Origin: Kuafuiihalomonas sp964473255
GTDB taxonomy: Bacteria > Myxococcota > Kuafuiibacteriia > Kuafuiibacteriales > Kuafuiibacteriaceae
Length of the DNA stretch: 64,000 nucleotides
Assembly: GCA_964473255.1 (NCBI GenBank)
Contig: CAYYOT010000005.1
Coordinates: 59,468 to 123,467, forward strand
Reading direction: 5' to 3'
Shown here: one piece after another, positions 41,686-50,686 of the stretch
Numbering within the stretch: position 1 is the stretch's first letter
Layout of the letters: each line of letters starts with the position of its first letter
Notes under the pieces: generated by a model
Seen by the model: only the letters and a program-made list of their open reading frames with translations
Told to the model about the DNA's origin: nothing
The model's database searches: none
Made by a program: the position numbers and the translations under genes

Positions 41686-42821
41686 AGTACGTGGACGAAT
41701 ACCGCGACCCGGCCAAAGGCCGCCGAATCGTCGACAACATCCAGAGGCTCGTGGAGCGAAGCGGACGAACGAAGGACGACCCCATCAAGATCATGGAGGT
41801 CTGCGGCGGGCATACGCACTCGATCTTCAAGTTCGGTCTCGAAGAGATGCTCCCGGATGCCATCGAGCTGGTCCATGGACCGGGCTGTCCGGTTTGCGTC
41901 CTGCCCGTGGGGAGAGTCGACGACGCCATCGCCCTGGCCGAGCAGCCGAATGCCGTCTTCTGCACCTACGGCGACGCGATGCGGGTGCCCGGATCGAGAA
42001 AGAGCCTCCTCCAGGCCAAGGCCGAGGGCGCAGACGTCCGCACCGTGTATTCTCCGATGGACGCCCTCGCCCTCGCCGAAGCCAACCCCTCCCGCCCGAC
42101 GATCTTCTTCGGACTGGGCTTCGAGACCACCGTCCCCAGTACGGCATTGACATTGCTCGAGGCCGAATCCCGCGGGGTCGACAACTTCTTCGTGTTTTCC
42201 AATCACATCACGATCGTACCGACCATCAAGGCGATCCTCGATTCTCCGGACCTTCGGATCGACGGTTTCATCGGCCCCGGTCACGTCACGATGGTGATCG
42301 GCCTGCAGCCCTATGGGTTCGTCAGCGACCAGTATCGAAAGCCATTCGTGGTCAGCGGCTTCGAGCCCCTGGACGTCCTGCAGGCTATCTACATGCTGCT
42401 CGAGCAGATGGTCGATGGCCGGTGCGAAGTCCAGAATCAGTACCGCCGCCTGGTCAGCGATGACGGCAACGAGGCGGCGCTCGAAGCGATCACGCGCGTG
42501 TTCGAGCTGCGGAGCTTCTTCGAGTGGCGGGGCCTGGGGTCCATCGACCACTCGGGTCTTCAGCTCAACGAACGCTATGCCCGCTTCGATGCCGAGCGAC
42601 GGTTCGAAGTCCCGGCGCTCTCGGTAGCCGATCCCAAGGCGTGCCAGTGCGGCGAGGTCTTGAAGGGGGCGATCAAACCCTGGCAGTGCAAGGTCTTCGG
42701 TACCGCCTGTACGCCAGAGACGCCGATCGGATCGTGCATGGTATCTTCCGAAGGCGCCTGCGCGGCCTACTACAACTACGGGCGGCTGAGCACCCTGCCG
42801 GTCGTGGGAACCGGGTCGTGA
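41682..42821 (+). CDS. hypD: Hydrogenase maturation factor HypD
   Basis: 379 residues, usual length. It has all family signatures: EVCGGHTHSIFKFGL (the GGH motif), HGPGCPVCVLPVG, FFGLGFETTVPSTAL, HITIVPTIKAIL, GFIGPGHVTMVIG, and the Cys-rich end with CQCGEVLKGAIKPWQCKVFG (4Fe-4S site). With HypC it builds the Fe(CN)2CO unit. GTG of hypE overlaps the stop. Confidence 0.96.
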   Translation: MKYVDEYRDPAKGRRIVDNIQRLVERSGRTKDDPIKIMEVCGGHTHSIFKFGLEEMLPDAIELVHGPGCPVCVLPVGRVDDAIALAEQPNAVFCTYGDAMRVPGSRKSLLQAKAEGADVRTVYSPMDALALAEANPSRPTIFFGLGFETTVPSTALTLLEAESRGVDNFFVFSNHITIVPTIKAILDSPDLRIDGFIGPGHVTMVIGLQPYGFVSDQYRKPFVVSGFEPLDVLQAIYMLLEQMVDGRCEVQNQYRRLVSDDGNEAALEAITRVFELRSFFEWRGLGSIDHSGLQLNERYARFDAERRFEVPALSVADPKACQCGEVLKGAIKPWQCKVFGTACTPETPIGSCMVSSEGACAAYYNYGRLSTLPVVGTGS

Positions 42822-43900
42822 GCATAGGAAGCGAGCATCCGCTCTTTCAGCGGATCGAGCGCCATCGACGGCGGTCGGGGCGGATCCGCGAAGAAGTGAT
42901 CGTTCAGGCGCACGGGGGTGGCGGGAAGGCCATGCGTGACCTGATCGACGATCTGATCGTCCGGGAGCTGGGCGAGCCCGACGTCGACGAAGATCAGGCC
43001 CGCTTTTCCCTCGCCGAGCTGACCGCCCGCGGGGACCGCCTGGCCTTCACCACCGACAGCTATGTCGTCACGCCGCTCGAGTTTCCCGGAGCCGACATCG
43101 GCCGACTGGCCGTCAACGGCACCATCAACGATCTCGCCGTCGGGGGCGCAGTACCTCTGTACCTTTCCTGTGGGTTGGTCATCGAAGAAGGCCTGGAGGT
43201 CGACGTGCTCCGGCGGATCCTTCGCAGCATGGGTCGAGCCGCCCGCGAAGCCGACGTCCGGATCGTCACCGGGGACACCAAGGTCGTCCCCAAGGGAGCG
43301 GCCGACCGGCTCTTCGTCAACACTTCCGGGGTCGGCGTCATCCCCGAAGGCATCGAAGTTCGGTCGAGCGGGGTCCAGGCCGACGACGTCCTGGTGTGCA
43401 ACGGCAATCTCGGCGACCACGGGGCGGCCATCCTCGTCGCGCGCGGCGAGCTTCAGCTCGAGACCGACATTCCCAGCGACTCGGCGGCGCTTCATACGCT
43501 GGTGCAAGCTCTCCTGTCCGCGGTGCCGGTGCACGCGATGCGCGACGTGACCCGGGGGGGACTCGCCGCTGTCGTCAACGAGCTCGCGCTCGCGTCCGAG
43601 GTGGGGGTCGTCATCGACGAGAGCCGCTTGCCGATCCGTCCCGAGGTATCCGGGTTTTGCGAGATCCTCGGGCTGGATGCGGTCCATCTAGCCAACGAAG
43701 GCAAGCTGGTGGCCGCGATCCCCGGGGACCACGCCGAAGAGGCGCTGGCCGTACTCCGCGCCCACCCGCTCGGCCGCGATGCCGCGGTGATCGGTCGGTG
43801 TCGTTCTCAGCCCCCGGGGGTGGTCACCCTGGATACCGGCTTCGGCGGAGAGCGCATCCTGGACATGCTCGTGGGCGAACCGCTACCTAGGATCTGCTGA
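42818..43900 (+). CDS. hypE: Hydrogenase maturation factor HypE
   Basis: 360 residues from GTG 42818. PurM-like ATPase fold: IVQAHGGGGKAMRDLID at about 28, LAFTTDSYVVTPLEFPG, LAVNGTINDLAVGGAVP, and DVTRGGLAAVVNELA. It ends PRIC; the terminal Cys360 is where carbamoyl from HypF is dehydrated to thiocyanate, the source of the CN ligands. This requires a working HypF, which is not in the window. Overlaps hypD and hypA. Confidence 0.96.
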   Translation: MSIGSEHPLFQRIERHRRRSGRIREEVIVQAHGGGGKAMRDLIDDLIVRELGEPDVDEDQARFSLAELTARGDRLAFTTDSYVVTPLEFPGADIGRLAVNGTINDLAVGGAVPLYLSCGLVIEEGLEVDVLRRILRSMGRAAREADVRIVTGDTKVVPKGAADRLFVNTSGVGVIPEGIEVRSSGVQADDVLVCNGNLGDHGAAILVARGELQLETDIPSDSAALHTLVQALLSAVPVHAMRDVTRGGLAAVVNELALASEVGVVIDESRLPIRPEVSGFCEILGLDAVHLANEGKLVAAIPGDHAEEALAVLRAHPLGRDAAVIGRCRSQPPGVVTLDTGFGGERILDMLVGEPLPRIC

Positions 43901-44232
43901 TGCACGAGCTCTCGATCACGCAGAACATCGTCGGTATCGTGTCGGAGAAAGCGGCGGGTCGGCGCGTGTCGAAAGTTCGGCTTCGGATCGGCAAGCTGTC
44001 CGGCATCGAGGTCCCGGCGATTCGCTTCTGTTACGATCTCGTAGCCCAGGGGACTCCCCTGGAAGGGTCAGAGCTGGTGATCGATGAAGTCCAAGGACGC
44101 GGGACGTGCGTGGAATGCGGCCAGATTCTTCAGATCGAACAACCGATCGCCCTGTGCCCTTGCGACAAGAAGGCTTTCGTAAACGTCGAGCAAGGGGAAG
44201 AGCTCCTCATCAAAGAGATGGAGGTGGACTGA
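43900..44232 (+). CDS. hypA: Hydrogenase nickel incorporation protein HypA
   Basis: 110 residues. MHEL start with His2 for nickel binding, then SKVRLRIGKLSGIEVPAIRF. Zinc site: Cys70xxCys73 (CVECG), then Cys86-x-Cys88 (CPCD) instead of the usual second CxxC, a small departure. It delivers nickel with HypB to the large subunit. It overlaps hypE by 1 bp and hypB by 1 bp. Confidence 0.94.
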   Translation: MHELSITQNIVGIVSEKAAGRRVSKVRLRIGKLSGIEVPAIRFCYDLVAQGTPLEGSELVIDEVQGRGTCVECGQILQIEQPIALCPCDKKAFVNVEQGEELLIKEMEVD

Positions 44233-45086
44233 TGTGCGGAACATGCGGCTGCTCGGACGGCAGCAAGACCACGATCGACGGAGAAGAACACGAGCACGTT
44301 CTCGAGGATGGGACGGTGGTGCGCCACCGCCATGCGCCCGGGGAAGCGCACGGTCATCAGGCGCACGACGACGCCCACCATCATGACCATCCCCATGACC
44401 ACGGCCACAGCCATTCGCACGAGGAGGGCACCCTGCGCTCCGAGCCGAAGGTCGAGCCGATCGAGGTCCAGATCTTTGCCAAGAACGACCGGCTCGCCGA
44501 GCGGAACCGAGGATGGTTCGCCGGCCGAGAGGTGTTTGCCGTCAACCTCATGAGCTCCCCCGGGGCGGGTAAGACGACGCTCTTGGAGCGAACGTTGAAA
44601 GATCTGGGCCGCCCGTCGGCCGTGCTGGAAGGCGATCAAGAGACGCCCTTCGACGCGGAGCGGATCCGCGCCACCGGCGTTCCCGTCGTCCAGATCAACA
44701 CGGGAAAGGGCTGCCACCTCGAAGCGGACATGGTGTGGAGCGGACTCGAGCGACTGAAGCCGCCCGTAGGCTCGGTCGTCTTCATCGAGAACGTCGGCAA
44801 TCTCGTGTGTCCGGCCTTGTTCGACCTGGGCGAGGGGGCGCGGGTCGTGCTCTTTTCCGTGACCGAGGGAGAGGACAAGCCCCTCAAGTATCCCCACATG
44901 TTCCGGGCCGCCGATCTCGTCGTCCTCAGCAAGGTGGACCTCGTTCCTCATCTCGACTTCGACAAGGACCGGGCCTTGGCCGGCCTGCGCGAGGTGAACC
45001 CGCGAGCCGAGGTCCTCGAGCTGTCCAGCAAGAGCGGCGAAGGACTCGGCGCCTGGTTCGACTGGATTCGCGCCCGGAGCGCCTGA
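44232..45086 (+). CDS. hypB: Hydrogenase nickel incorporation GTPase HypB
   Basis: 284 residues from ATG 44232. N-terminal CGTCGC, the high-affinity nickel site, is followed by a His-rich stretch (about residues 20-65, with HHHDHPHDHGHSHSH), which stores nickel. Residues about 95-284 are the GTPase: P-loop MSSPGAGKTTLLERTL, LEGDQETPFDAERI, ENVGNLVCPALFDLGE and VVLSKVDL. It is the last gene of the hydrogenase operon. Confidence 0.96.
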   Translation: MCGTCGCSDGSKTTIDGEEHEHVLEDGTVVRHRHAPGEAHGHQAHDDAHHHDHPHDHGHSHSHEEGTLRSEPKVEPIEVQIFAKNDRLAERNRGWFAGREVFAVNLMSSPGAGKTTLLERTLKDLGRPSAVLEGDQETPFDAERIRATGVPVVQINTGKGCHLEADMVWSGLERLKPPVGSVVFIENVGNLVCPALFDLGEGARVVLFSVTEGEDKPLKYPHMFRAADLVVLSKVDLVPHLDFDKDRALAGLREVNPRAEVLELSSKSGEGLGAWFDWIRARSA

Positions 45087-45138
45087 GGTCGGCGGTCCCC
45101 CGGTCGACCCAGCGCATCAGCTGTGGGATGCGACGAGA

Positions 45139-46638
45139 GTGCGAGCGCTGCGGCCCGCCGCTCTCTTCATCGCCTGCTGGGGGGGCTTTGCGCTCACGAG
45201 CTACGCCGGACTTCGGTCGCCCGATGCCGAAGTCATGTACGAGACGTGCGAGGCGCTGGTGGAGGATGGGCGCTTTGGGATCGACACGCCGTCATCGTCG
45301 TGGCCGGGGTTCGGCATCGCCCCGGGCCGAGATGGTCGCATGCACTCGATCTTCGGCCCCGTCCCTTCGATGGTCTGCGCCCCGATCCTGGCCGCTCTCA
45401 ATCGAGCGCTCGAAGCCGGTTGGCTGACCCGGGTCGAACCGCAGCCGAGTCAAAACTTCGGAAACGGGCTGCAGGCTTTCGGGGCGGGAACACCGATCGT
45501 CGGCGACGAGCGACCCCACATTCGGCGCGGACTGATGACGTTGGTCCTGGGCTCGCTGATTTCGGCGCTGGGCGTCCTCGTCTTCTTCGTGCTGAGTCGG
45601 CGGCTGACGAGCGACGACAGCGCACTGGCTGCCGCGCTCGTGTACGCATTCGCTTCACCGACCTGGTGGTACTCGGGGACGTTCTTCAGCGAGCCCTTCG
45701 CCGTCCTCTTCGTTCTGCTCTCGCTGCTGGCGCTCGACGGGGACCGGCCGACGGGGGCGGCGCTGGCCGGCGTCAGTCTGGGGGTCGCGGTCGGAGCCCA
45801 CGTCACCGCCGTACTGTTCATCCCCTTCTTCGCCTGGATCGCGTTTCGTAGCAGCGCCGACGGCCGCAGCGGTCGAGCCGTCGCTTGGTTCTGCGGAGGG
45901 CTCGCCGTCCCGCTGACGCTTCTTGGTATCTACAACTCCCTGCGCTTCGGGAGCCCTCTCGAGACCGGTCGGTGGGCCAACCTGTCCGCCGCCCAGACCT
46001 TCGGCTACGGCGTTTTCACCGCACCCTGGCGAGCTCTTTGGGCCATGGCGGTCTCCCCGGCCAAGGGCTTCGTGCTGTTCTTCCCCAGCGTGCTGATCGC
46101 AGCCTTCGCTTGGCGCTCGTTTCGCCGCGTGCGGCCCATCTGGGCCGACGCCATTCTGGCTGCGGTCGTCGTTCGCTACGTGTTCATCGCCACGCGAAGC
46201 GACTGGCACGGGGGCTTTGCCCTCGGACCGAGGCTCCTGCTGCTCGCGGTACCGCTCGTCTTGCTCTCCGTCGGGCCATGGCTCGGTACGCTCCCAGCGC
46301 GCAGCCGATTCGCCGTCCTGGGTGCCGCGTTCGCGTGCAGCGCGCAGCAGGCGTGTCTCGTGGTCAAAGACGTGATCACCGCATTCCGCTACCAGATGAT
46401 CGTGGCGGAAAACGCGGGCGCTCTCCCTTTCGAAAACGATCGCATCTACGTCGAGTGGAGCCTTTCACCGTGGGTGAGTCTACCGCTCATGAATCGCGCT
46501 CCCTGGCTCCTGAAGACCGTTCCGGTGAGCGACGTGACCCTGATCGTTGGCCTGGCCGGCGCGCTCGGCGTGATGTGGCTGCTCCTGGCGTTGGCCTTGA
46601 AGCGCAGCGATCGAGAGGTGACGACCCGATTCGAGTAA
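45139..46638 (+). CDS. Polytopic membrane protein, glycosyltransferase-39-like
   Basis: 499 residues from GTG 45139 with about ten membrane helices. It resembles the GT39/DUF2142 type of lipid-linked sugar transferases in layout: a first periplasmic loop with acidic residues (RSPDAEVMYETCEAL), long later loops, and a C-terminal domain. I could not place a certain catalytic motif, so the family assignment is tentative. Not obviously tied to the hydrogenase genes, although it lies 52 bp after hypB on the same strand. Confidence 0.65.
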   Translation: MRALRPAALFIACWGGFALTSYAGLRSPDAEVMYETCEALVEDGRFGIDTPSSSWPGFGIAPGRDGRMHSIFGPVPSMVCAPILAALNRALEAGWLTRVEPQPSQNFGNGLQAFGAGTPIVGDERPHIRRGLMTLVLGSLISALGVLVFFVLSRRLTSDDSALAAALVYAFASPTWWYSGTFFSEPFAVLFVLLSLLALDGDRPTGAALAGVSLGVAVGAHVTAVLFIPFFAWIAFRSSADGRSGRAVAWFCGGLAVPLTLLGIYNSLRFGSPLETGRWANLSAAQTFGYGVFTAPWRALWAMAVSPAKGFVLFFPSVLIAAFAWRSFRRVRPIWADAILAAVVVRYVFIATRSDWHGGFALGPRLLLLAVPLVLLSVGPWLGTLPARSRFAVLGAAFACSAQQACLVVKDVITAFRYQMIVAENAGALPFENDRIYVEWSLSPWVSLPLMNRAPWLLKTVPVSDVTLIVGLAGALGVMWLLLALALKRSDREVTTRFE

Positions 46639-46691
46639 GGCGATCCCGACGTCTTCCTCATCGGGCAGCAAGAGCTCTAGGCTGCCCGTCC

Positions 46692-47474
46692 ATGAGCACT
46701 CCATTTCCTGCGGGAACGTTCAATTGGGTCGACCTTGTCGCCAAGGACATGACGAAGATCCGGTCCTTCTACGAGTCTCTCTTCGACTGGACCTACGAAG
46801 AGCAGGACACGAAGGGAGGGCCGGCGTACGGCATGTTCAAGAAGGACGACAAGAGCGCAGCAGGGATCGGACAGATGTCCCCGGTCATGATGGAGCAGGG
46901 CGTGCCGAGCACGTGGAACACGTACGTGAGCGTCGACGACATCGGGGCGACAGAGAAGGCCATCGAAGCCAACGGCGGCTCGCTCATGATGGAGACGATC
47001 GACATCGTGGACGCTGGTCGCAGCAATTGGGTCCGCGATCCGGAGGGCGCCGTGTTCGCGCTGTGGCAGCCCTTGGCCCACGCCGGATGTGAGATCTTCA
47101 ACACCCCGGGCTCCTTTTGCTGGAACGAGCGAGCCACGCGCGAGCTCGACCTGGTGAAGAGATTCTACGGCAACGTCTTCGGCTGGACGTTTGCAGACGA
47201 TCCGAAAGCGCCATCGCCCGTCTCGATGATTCGAAACGAGGGCCGCGAGATCGGCCACGCGATCCTCATGAACGAGCAATGGGGCCCGATTCCCGCGCAT
47301 TGGAACATCTACTTCGCCGTCGAGGACTGCGACGCGACGATGGCAAAGGCCAAAGAGCTCGGCGGCTCGGCATACATGGATCCCATCGACATTCCCGCCG
47401 GTCGCTTCACGCTGCTATCGGACCCGGATGGCGCGAATTTCTACGTCATCGCGTTGACCGAACCGGGTAAGTAA
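46692..47474 (+). CDS. VOC-family protein with two glyoxalase-like domains
   Basis: 260 residues from ATG 46692. Two tandem VOC domains: the first starts GTFNWVDLVAKDMTKIRSFY and ends VRDPEGAVFALWQP; the second starts GSFCWNERATRELDLVKRFY and ends LSDPDGANFYVIAL. Each has the split beta-alpha-beta-beta-beta modules of glyoxalase/bleomycin-resistance proteins. The metal ligands are not fully conserved, so the substrate is unclear. Cytosolic. Confidence 0.87.
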   Translation: MSTPFPAGTFNWVDLVAKDMTKIRSFYESLFDWTYEEQDTKGGPAYGMFKKDDKSAAGIGQMSPVMMEQGVPSTWNTYVSVDDIGATEKAIEANGGSLMMETIDIVDAGRSNWVRDPEGAVFALWQPLAHAGCEIFNTPGSFCWNERATRELDLVKRFYGNVFGWTFADDPKAPSPVSMIRNEGREIGHAILMNEQWGPIPAHWNIYFAVEDCDATMAKAKELGGSAYMDPIDIPAGRFTLLSDPDGANFYVIALTEPGK

Positions 47475-47490
47475 CCGGAACGTTCCGGTT
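47473..47490. repeat. 18-bp perfect palindrome at the end of the VOC gene
   Basis: AACCGGAACGTTCCGGTT overlaps the VOC gene's stop. It may be a hairpin terminator without a T tract, or an operator for the gene starting at 47678. The remaining 47491-47677 shows no other feature I can name except a GGGAGGA ribosome-binding site before 47678. Confidence 0.5.
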
Positions 47491-47677
47491 CCACGCTGCT
47501 CGGGGCTGACGGCTACGCCTCGAAGGTGTGAGACACGACAACCCATCCTTCATCGTTGTCGTCTCCGGCACTTCCTCCGCAAGGTTCATACAACTGTAAC
47601 CAACATCGCCGCATCCGCACGACCGCACCTTCCGAAGAACTGCCCGCGGGCCGGGACGGGCACGCACGGGAGGACAC

Positions 47678-49018
47678 ATGAACAGCATTACCAAGAACCT
47701 GACTCACCTGATGATCGCGAGCGCTTTCGCGATGGGCTCGAGCTCGAACGAAGCGCAGGCCGCGAGCAGCGGCAACACCGGCAATCTGAAAGTCGTGCAC
47801 GGCATCACCGGCGACGACCTGGGACTCAGCCGCCACCTGCCGGTCGACGTCGAGGTCGACGGCGTCGGCTGCATCCTGACCCACTTCACCTTTGGCTCGA
47901 AGTCGGATTGGTTCGAGCTGCCCGCGGGCGCCTACGACATCAAGGTGCGGCTTTCGGACGGAAAGTGCACGGGCACGGTGGCGGTGGATGCTCCGGGCGT
48001 CCCGCTCCAGGCCGGCGAGTACGCGACCGTCATCGCCCACCTGACCGAAGACAACAAAGCCACGGCCACCAAGTTCACGAACGACCTCAGTGCCAGCCCC
48101 AGCGGTGAGGGCCGATTCGTCGCTCACCACACCGCGGCCGCGGGCGCCGTGGACATCGACGTGTTCGGCTTCCGGAAGAGCGGCCTCAGCCTGAGCGGCG
48201 TCACCAATGGACTGAGCGGGGGCGGAGACCTCGAGCGAGGGTTCTACGTCGTCGCCATCTCGCCCGCGGGCGGACACCCCATCTCGTGGGACTTCATCGG
48301 CCAGCCCAAGGGAAAGACGGTTCTCGCGTATGCGGTCGGCAACGTTCAGTCGGGAACCTTCCAGCTGATCGTCGACATCATTGCGCAGAAGAAGCCATCG
48401 ACGTTCGAGCTCACCGTCATCCATGGCATCACCGGCAAAGACCTGGGCCTCGACCCCGAGCTGCCCGTCGACGTTTCGGTCTCGGGCTTGGGCTGCGTGC
48501 TCACCGACTTCCGCTTTTCGACCATTACGGACGAGCTGACGCTCCCCGCTGGAACCTATGACATTCAGATTCGACTCTCGGACGGCAGCTGCACCGGCGC
48601 CCTGGCGGTCGACGCTCCGGGCGTACCGTTCACCGCGGGTGAGAACGCCACCGTGATCGCCCACCTCGACGAAAAAGGCGGTGCGACCGCGACCAAGTTC
48701 GTCAACGATCTCAGCAAGAGCCAGTACTTCCGCGGTCGCGCAACCGTCCATCACACCGCCGAAGCGGGCGCGGTGGACATTCGCTTCAAGCGGTCACGCC
48801 GTACTCGGCTCGAGCTCAATGGCGTCACCAACGGCCTGAGCGGTGGCGACGACCTCTTCCTGGGCATCTATCGGGTGACGATCGCCCCGGCCGGGGGGCG
48901 CCCCATCTTCCGTGATCGTCTGCCCCTTCCCCCCGCCACGACCTCGTTGGTCTACGCGGTGGGCAGCGTCGACGGGGGCACCTTCCAGCTGCTCGTCGAC
49001 ACGAAGCGCCAGCGGTAG
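47678..49018 (+). CDS. Secreted protein with two DUF4397-like repeats
   Basis: 446 residues with GGGAGGA 6 bp upstream. A Sec signal peptide (to about residue 31, AQAAS). The mature protein is two homologous halves of about 205 residues, seen in LKVVHGITGDDLGLSRHLPVDV versus LTVIHGITGKDLGLDPELPVDV, and again in YDIKVRLSDGKCTG versus YDIQIRLSDGSCTG, and GVTNGLSGGGDL versus GVTNGLSGGDDL. This looks like DUF4397 (beta-sandwich, often in surface proteins). One Cys pair per half may form a disulfide. Function unknown. Confidence 0.8.
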   Translation: MNSITKNLTHLMIASAFAMGSSSNEAQAASSGNTGNLKVVHGITGDDLGLSRHLPVDVEVDGVGCILTHFTFGSKSDWFELPAGAYDIKVRLSDGKCTGTVAVDAPGVPLQAGEYATVIAHLTEDNKATATKFTNDLSASPSGEGRFVAHHTAAAGAVDIDVFGFRKSGLSLSGVTNGLSGGGDLERGFYVVAISPAGGHPISWDFIGQPKGKTVLAYAVGNVQSGTFQLIVDIIAQKKPSTFELTVIHGITGKDLGLDPELPVDVSVSGLGCVLTDFRFSTITDELTLPAGTYDIQIRLSDGSCTGALAVDAPGVPFTAGENATVIAHLDEKGGATATKFVNDLSKSQYFRGRATVHHTAEAGAVDIRFKRSRRTRLELNGVTNGLSGGDDLFLGIYRVTIAPAGGRPIFRDRLPLPPATTSLVYAVGSVDGGTFQLLVDTKRQR

Positions 49019-49043
49019 TCTCTCGGCGGGTCGGCTCCGGCCT

Positions 49044-49060
49044 CGGGCCGGACCGGCCCG
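49044..49060. terminator. GC-rich inverted repeat between convergent genes
   Basis: CGGGCCGGACCGGCCCG has 8-bp perfect arms around one base between the stops of the 47678 (+) and 49079 (-) genes. It may act as a bidirectional terminator; no T tract. Confidence 0.4.
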
Positions 49061-49078
49061 TCCCTCGGCCGTTCGCAG

Positions 49079-50569
49079 TCAGCGACCGGGAGGCAGGCTC
49101 TTGCCGTCGCTCTGGGTCTCCTTGAGGTGAGCGCCGATGCGTTTGGCGAGAGCCAGGACGAAGCCGGTCGCCATCTGAACATCGGGATCGCGGAGGGCAC
49201 CGATAAGGCCGAACAGGCCGACCGGTTTGGCCCGCGCGGCCTCCTCTTCGACCGCCTGATTCGTGGAGCGCAGCACGCCCAGCGTTCGCTCCTGAACCGG
49301 TAGGGCGGACAACGGTCGCTCCAGGATGGGCGCGAGGTCGACGAGCTTGAGGAGCGCTTCTTTGTTGTCGGGCCGTGCAATGACTTCCGTGAACTGCAGC
49401 ATGCTCGGCACGTCGACCTGCGCCAGAGCCTTCAGGACGGCAGGCTCGGTGAACGAGGTGAGGGTTGCCGCAGCCGCCTGAGCTCGCTGATTGACGTCGT
49501 GGGCGGTCAAACCACGGCGGGCGGCCTCCTCGCGCACCGACTCCAGCGCTTCCTCGAGCACCTCTGGACCCGCGGCCAGTGCATTGACCGCGAACTCGAT
49601 CTGCGGGGTCAGGCAGGCGACCCGAGTGAGGGCGTCGAGCGTCTCGGGCTCGGCGATCCGCAGGAGCGACTCGGCCAGCCGCTCGCTGAGCTCGTTTTCG
49701 CCTTCATAGTCGGCGAGCATCGACCCCGTCTTGGCCGCGGCCCGAACGAACGGGGTCAGCGCCGGCACCGCCGCCGCCAGCTCGGAGATGGCGGCCATCG
49801 ACTCCGGTCGCGTGAGCGCGAGAAGAGCATCCGAGCTCGCATCAAGCCTGCGCTGCAGCTCGGCCGGGTCGGTTCCCTCCCGCTCGAGCTTCGTCTTCGC
49901 CATCTCCATCCCTTCTTCCATGAGCTCGGGGACGGCCGCCAAAGCGTTGACGGCGAACTCGATCTGGGGTGCGAGCGCCGCGATCCGCCCCAGGGAGTCG
50001 AGAGTCTCGGCCTGCACGAGTAGAATGAGCGTCTCCGTCAGGCGCGACCGCAGCTCCTCCTCGCCCTCGACTTCGGCGACGGCCCGTCCCGCTTCTCCGA
50101 GCGCTTCGACCACCGGGCCTACGCCCGGGAGTCCGTCCGCCATGCGCTTCACCGCGGCGAGCACCTCGGGACGAGACAGCGAAGCCACGGCTTCGGCGCT
50201 CGCCTCGAGTCGACGGTTTACCTCGGCGGCATCGGCACCGTGCCGAGCCAGCTGCTCGCGAGCGAGTTCCATGCCTTCTTCGAGAAGCTCGGGTCCTCCG
50301 GCCGCCGCCTGCAGGGCGTACTCGAGCTTCGGGAGAAGGACACCGATCCGCGTGAGAGCTTCCAGCGTGTCCGGCTCGCCCATGCGCAAGACCAGTTCCG
50401 CCATGCGCTCCCGCAACTCTTCTTGACCGTAGATATTGGCGAGCGCCGACTGCGCTCCGTGGCTCGCCGAGCCGAACGGAGTCGAGCCCGACTCCAACAG
50501 CGAGACGATTCGTTCGACGGATGCCTCGAGCTTTGCGAGACGGGCATCGAGTTCGGCGGGACTGGTCAT
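49079..50569 (-). CDS. DUF1641-like protein with three internal ~121-residue repeats
   Basis: 496 residues. After a short coiled N-terminus (LDARLAKLEASVERIVSLLE), a unit of about 121 residues is repeated three times, starting near residues 50, 171 and 292 (EELRERMAELVLRMGEPDTL, EELRSRLTETLILLVQAETL, NELSERLAESLLRIAEPETL). The C-terminus (GLFGLIGALRDPDVQMATGF, about 450) matches the DUF1641 motif, a domain found beside formate dehydrogenases and flavoproteins. All helical, soluble, acidic. Function unknown; divergent from the 50687 gene. Confidence 0.75.
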   Translation of the reverse strand: MTSPAELDARLAKLEASVERIVSLLESGSTPFGSASHGAQSALANIYGQEELRERMAELVLRMGEPDTLEALTRIGVLLPKLEYALQAAAGGPELLEEGMELAREQLARHGADAAEVNRRLEASAEAVASLSRPEVLAAVKRMADGLPGVGPVVEALGEAGRAVAEVEGEEELRSRLTETLILLVQAETLDSLGRIAALAPQIEFAVNALAAVPELMEEGMEMAKTKLEREGTDPAELQRRLDASSDALLALTRPESMAAISELAAAVPALTPFVRAAAKTGSMLADYEGENELSERLAESLLRIAEPETLDALTRVACLTPQIEFAVNALAAGPEVLEEALESVREEAARRGLTAHDVNQRAQAAAATLTSFTEPAVLKALAQVDVPSMLQFTEVIARPDNKEALLKLVDLAPILERPLSALPVQERTLGVLRSTNQAVEEEAARAKPVGLFGLIGALRDPDVQMATGFVLALAKRIGAHLKETQSDGKSLPPGR

Positions 50570-50686
50570 GAAAAAACGCTCGCAGTCGACCGGATCGAGG
50601 TCAACGCACCCCCCGAAGTCGACGGGATGCGTCAGACCGGATTGAACGGTTACCTTCCGGAAAGATGAGGTGTAGCGTCCCGCGGC

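Noticed and set aside
47513..48754. 413-codon minus-strand frame with internal repeats
   Set aside because: The repeats mirror the duplicated DUF4397-like gene on the plus strand, which has a signal peptide and a good ribosome-binding site.
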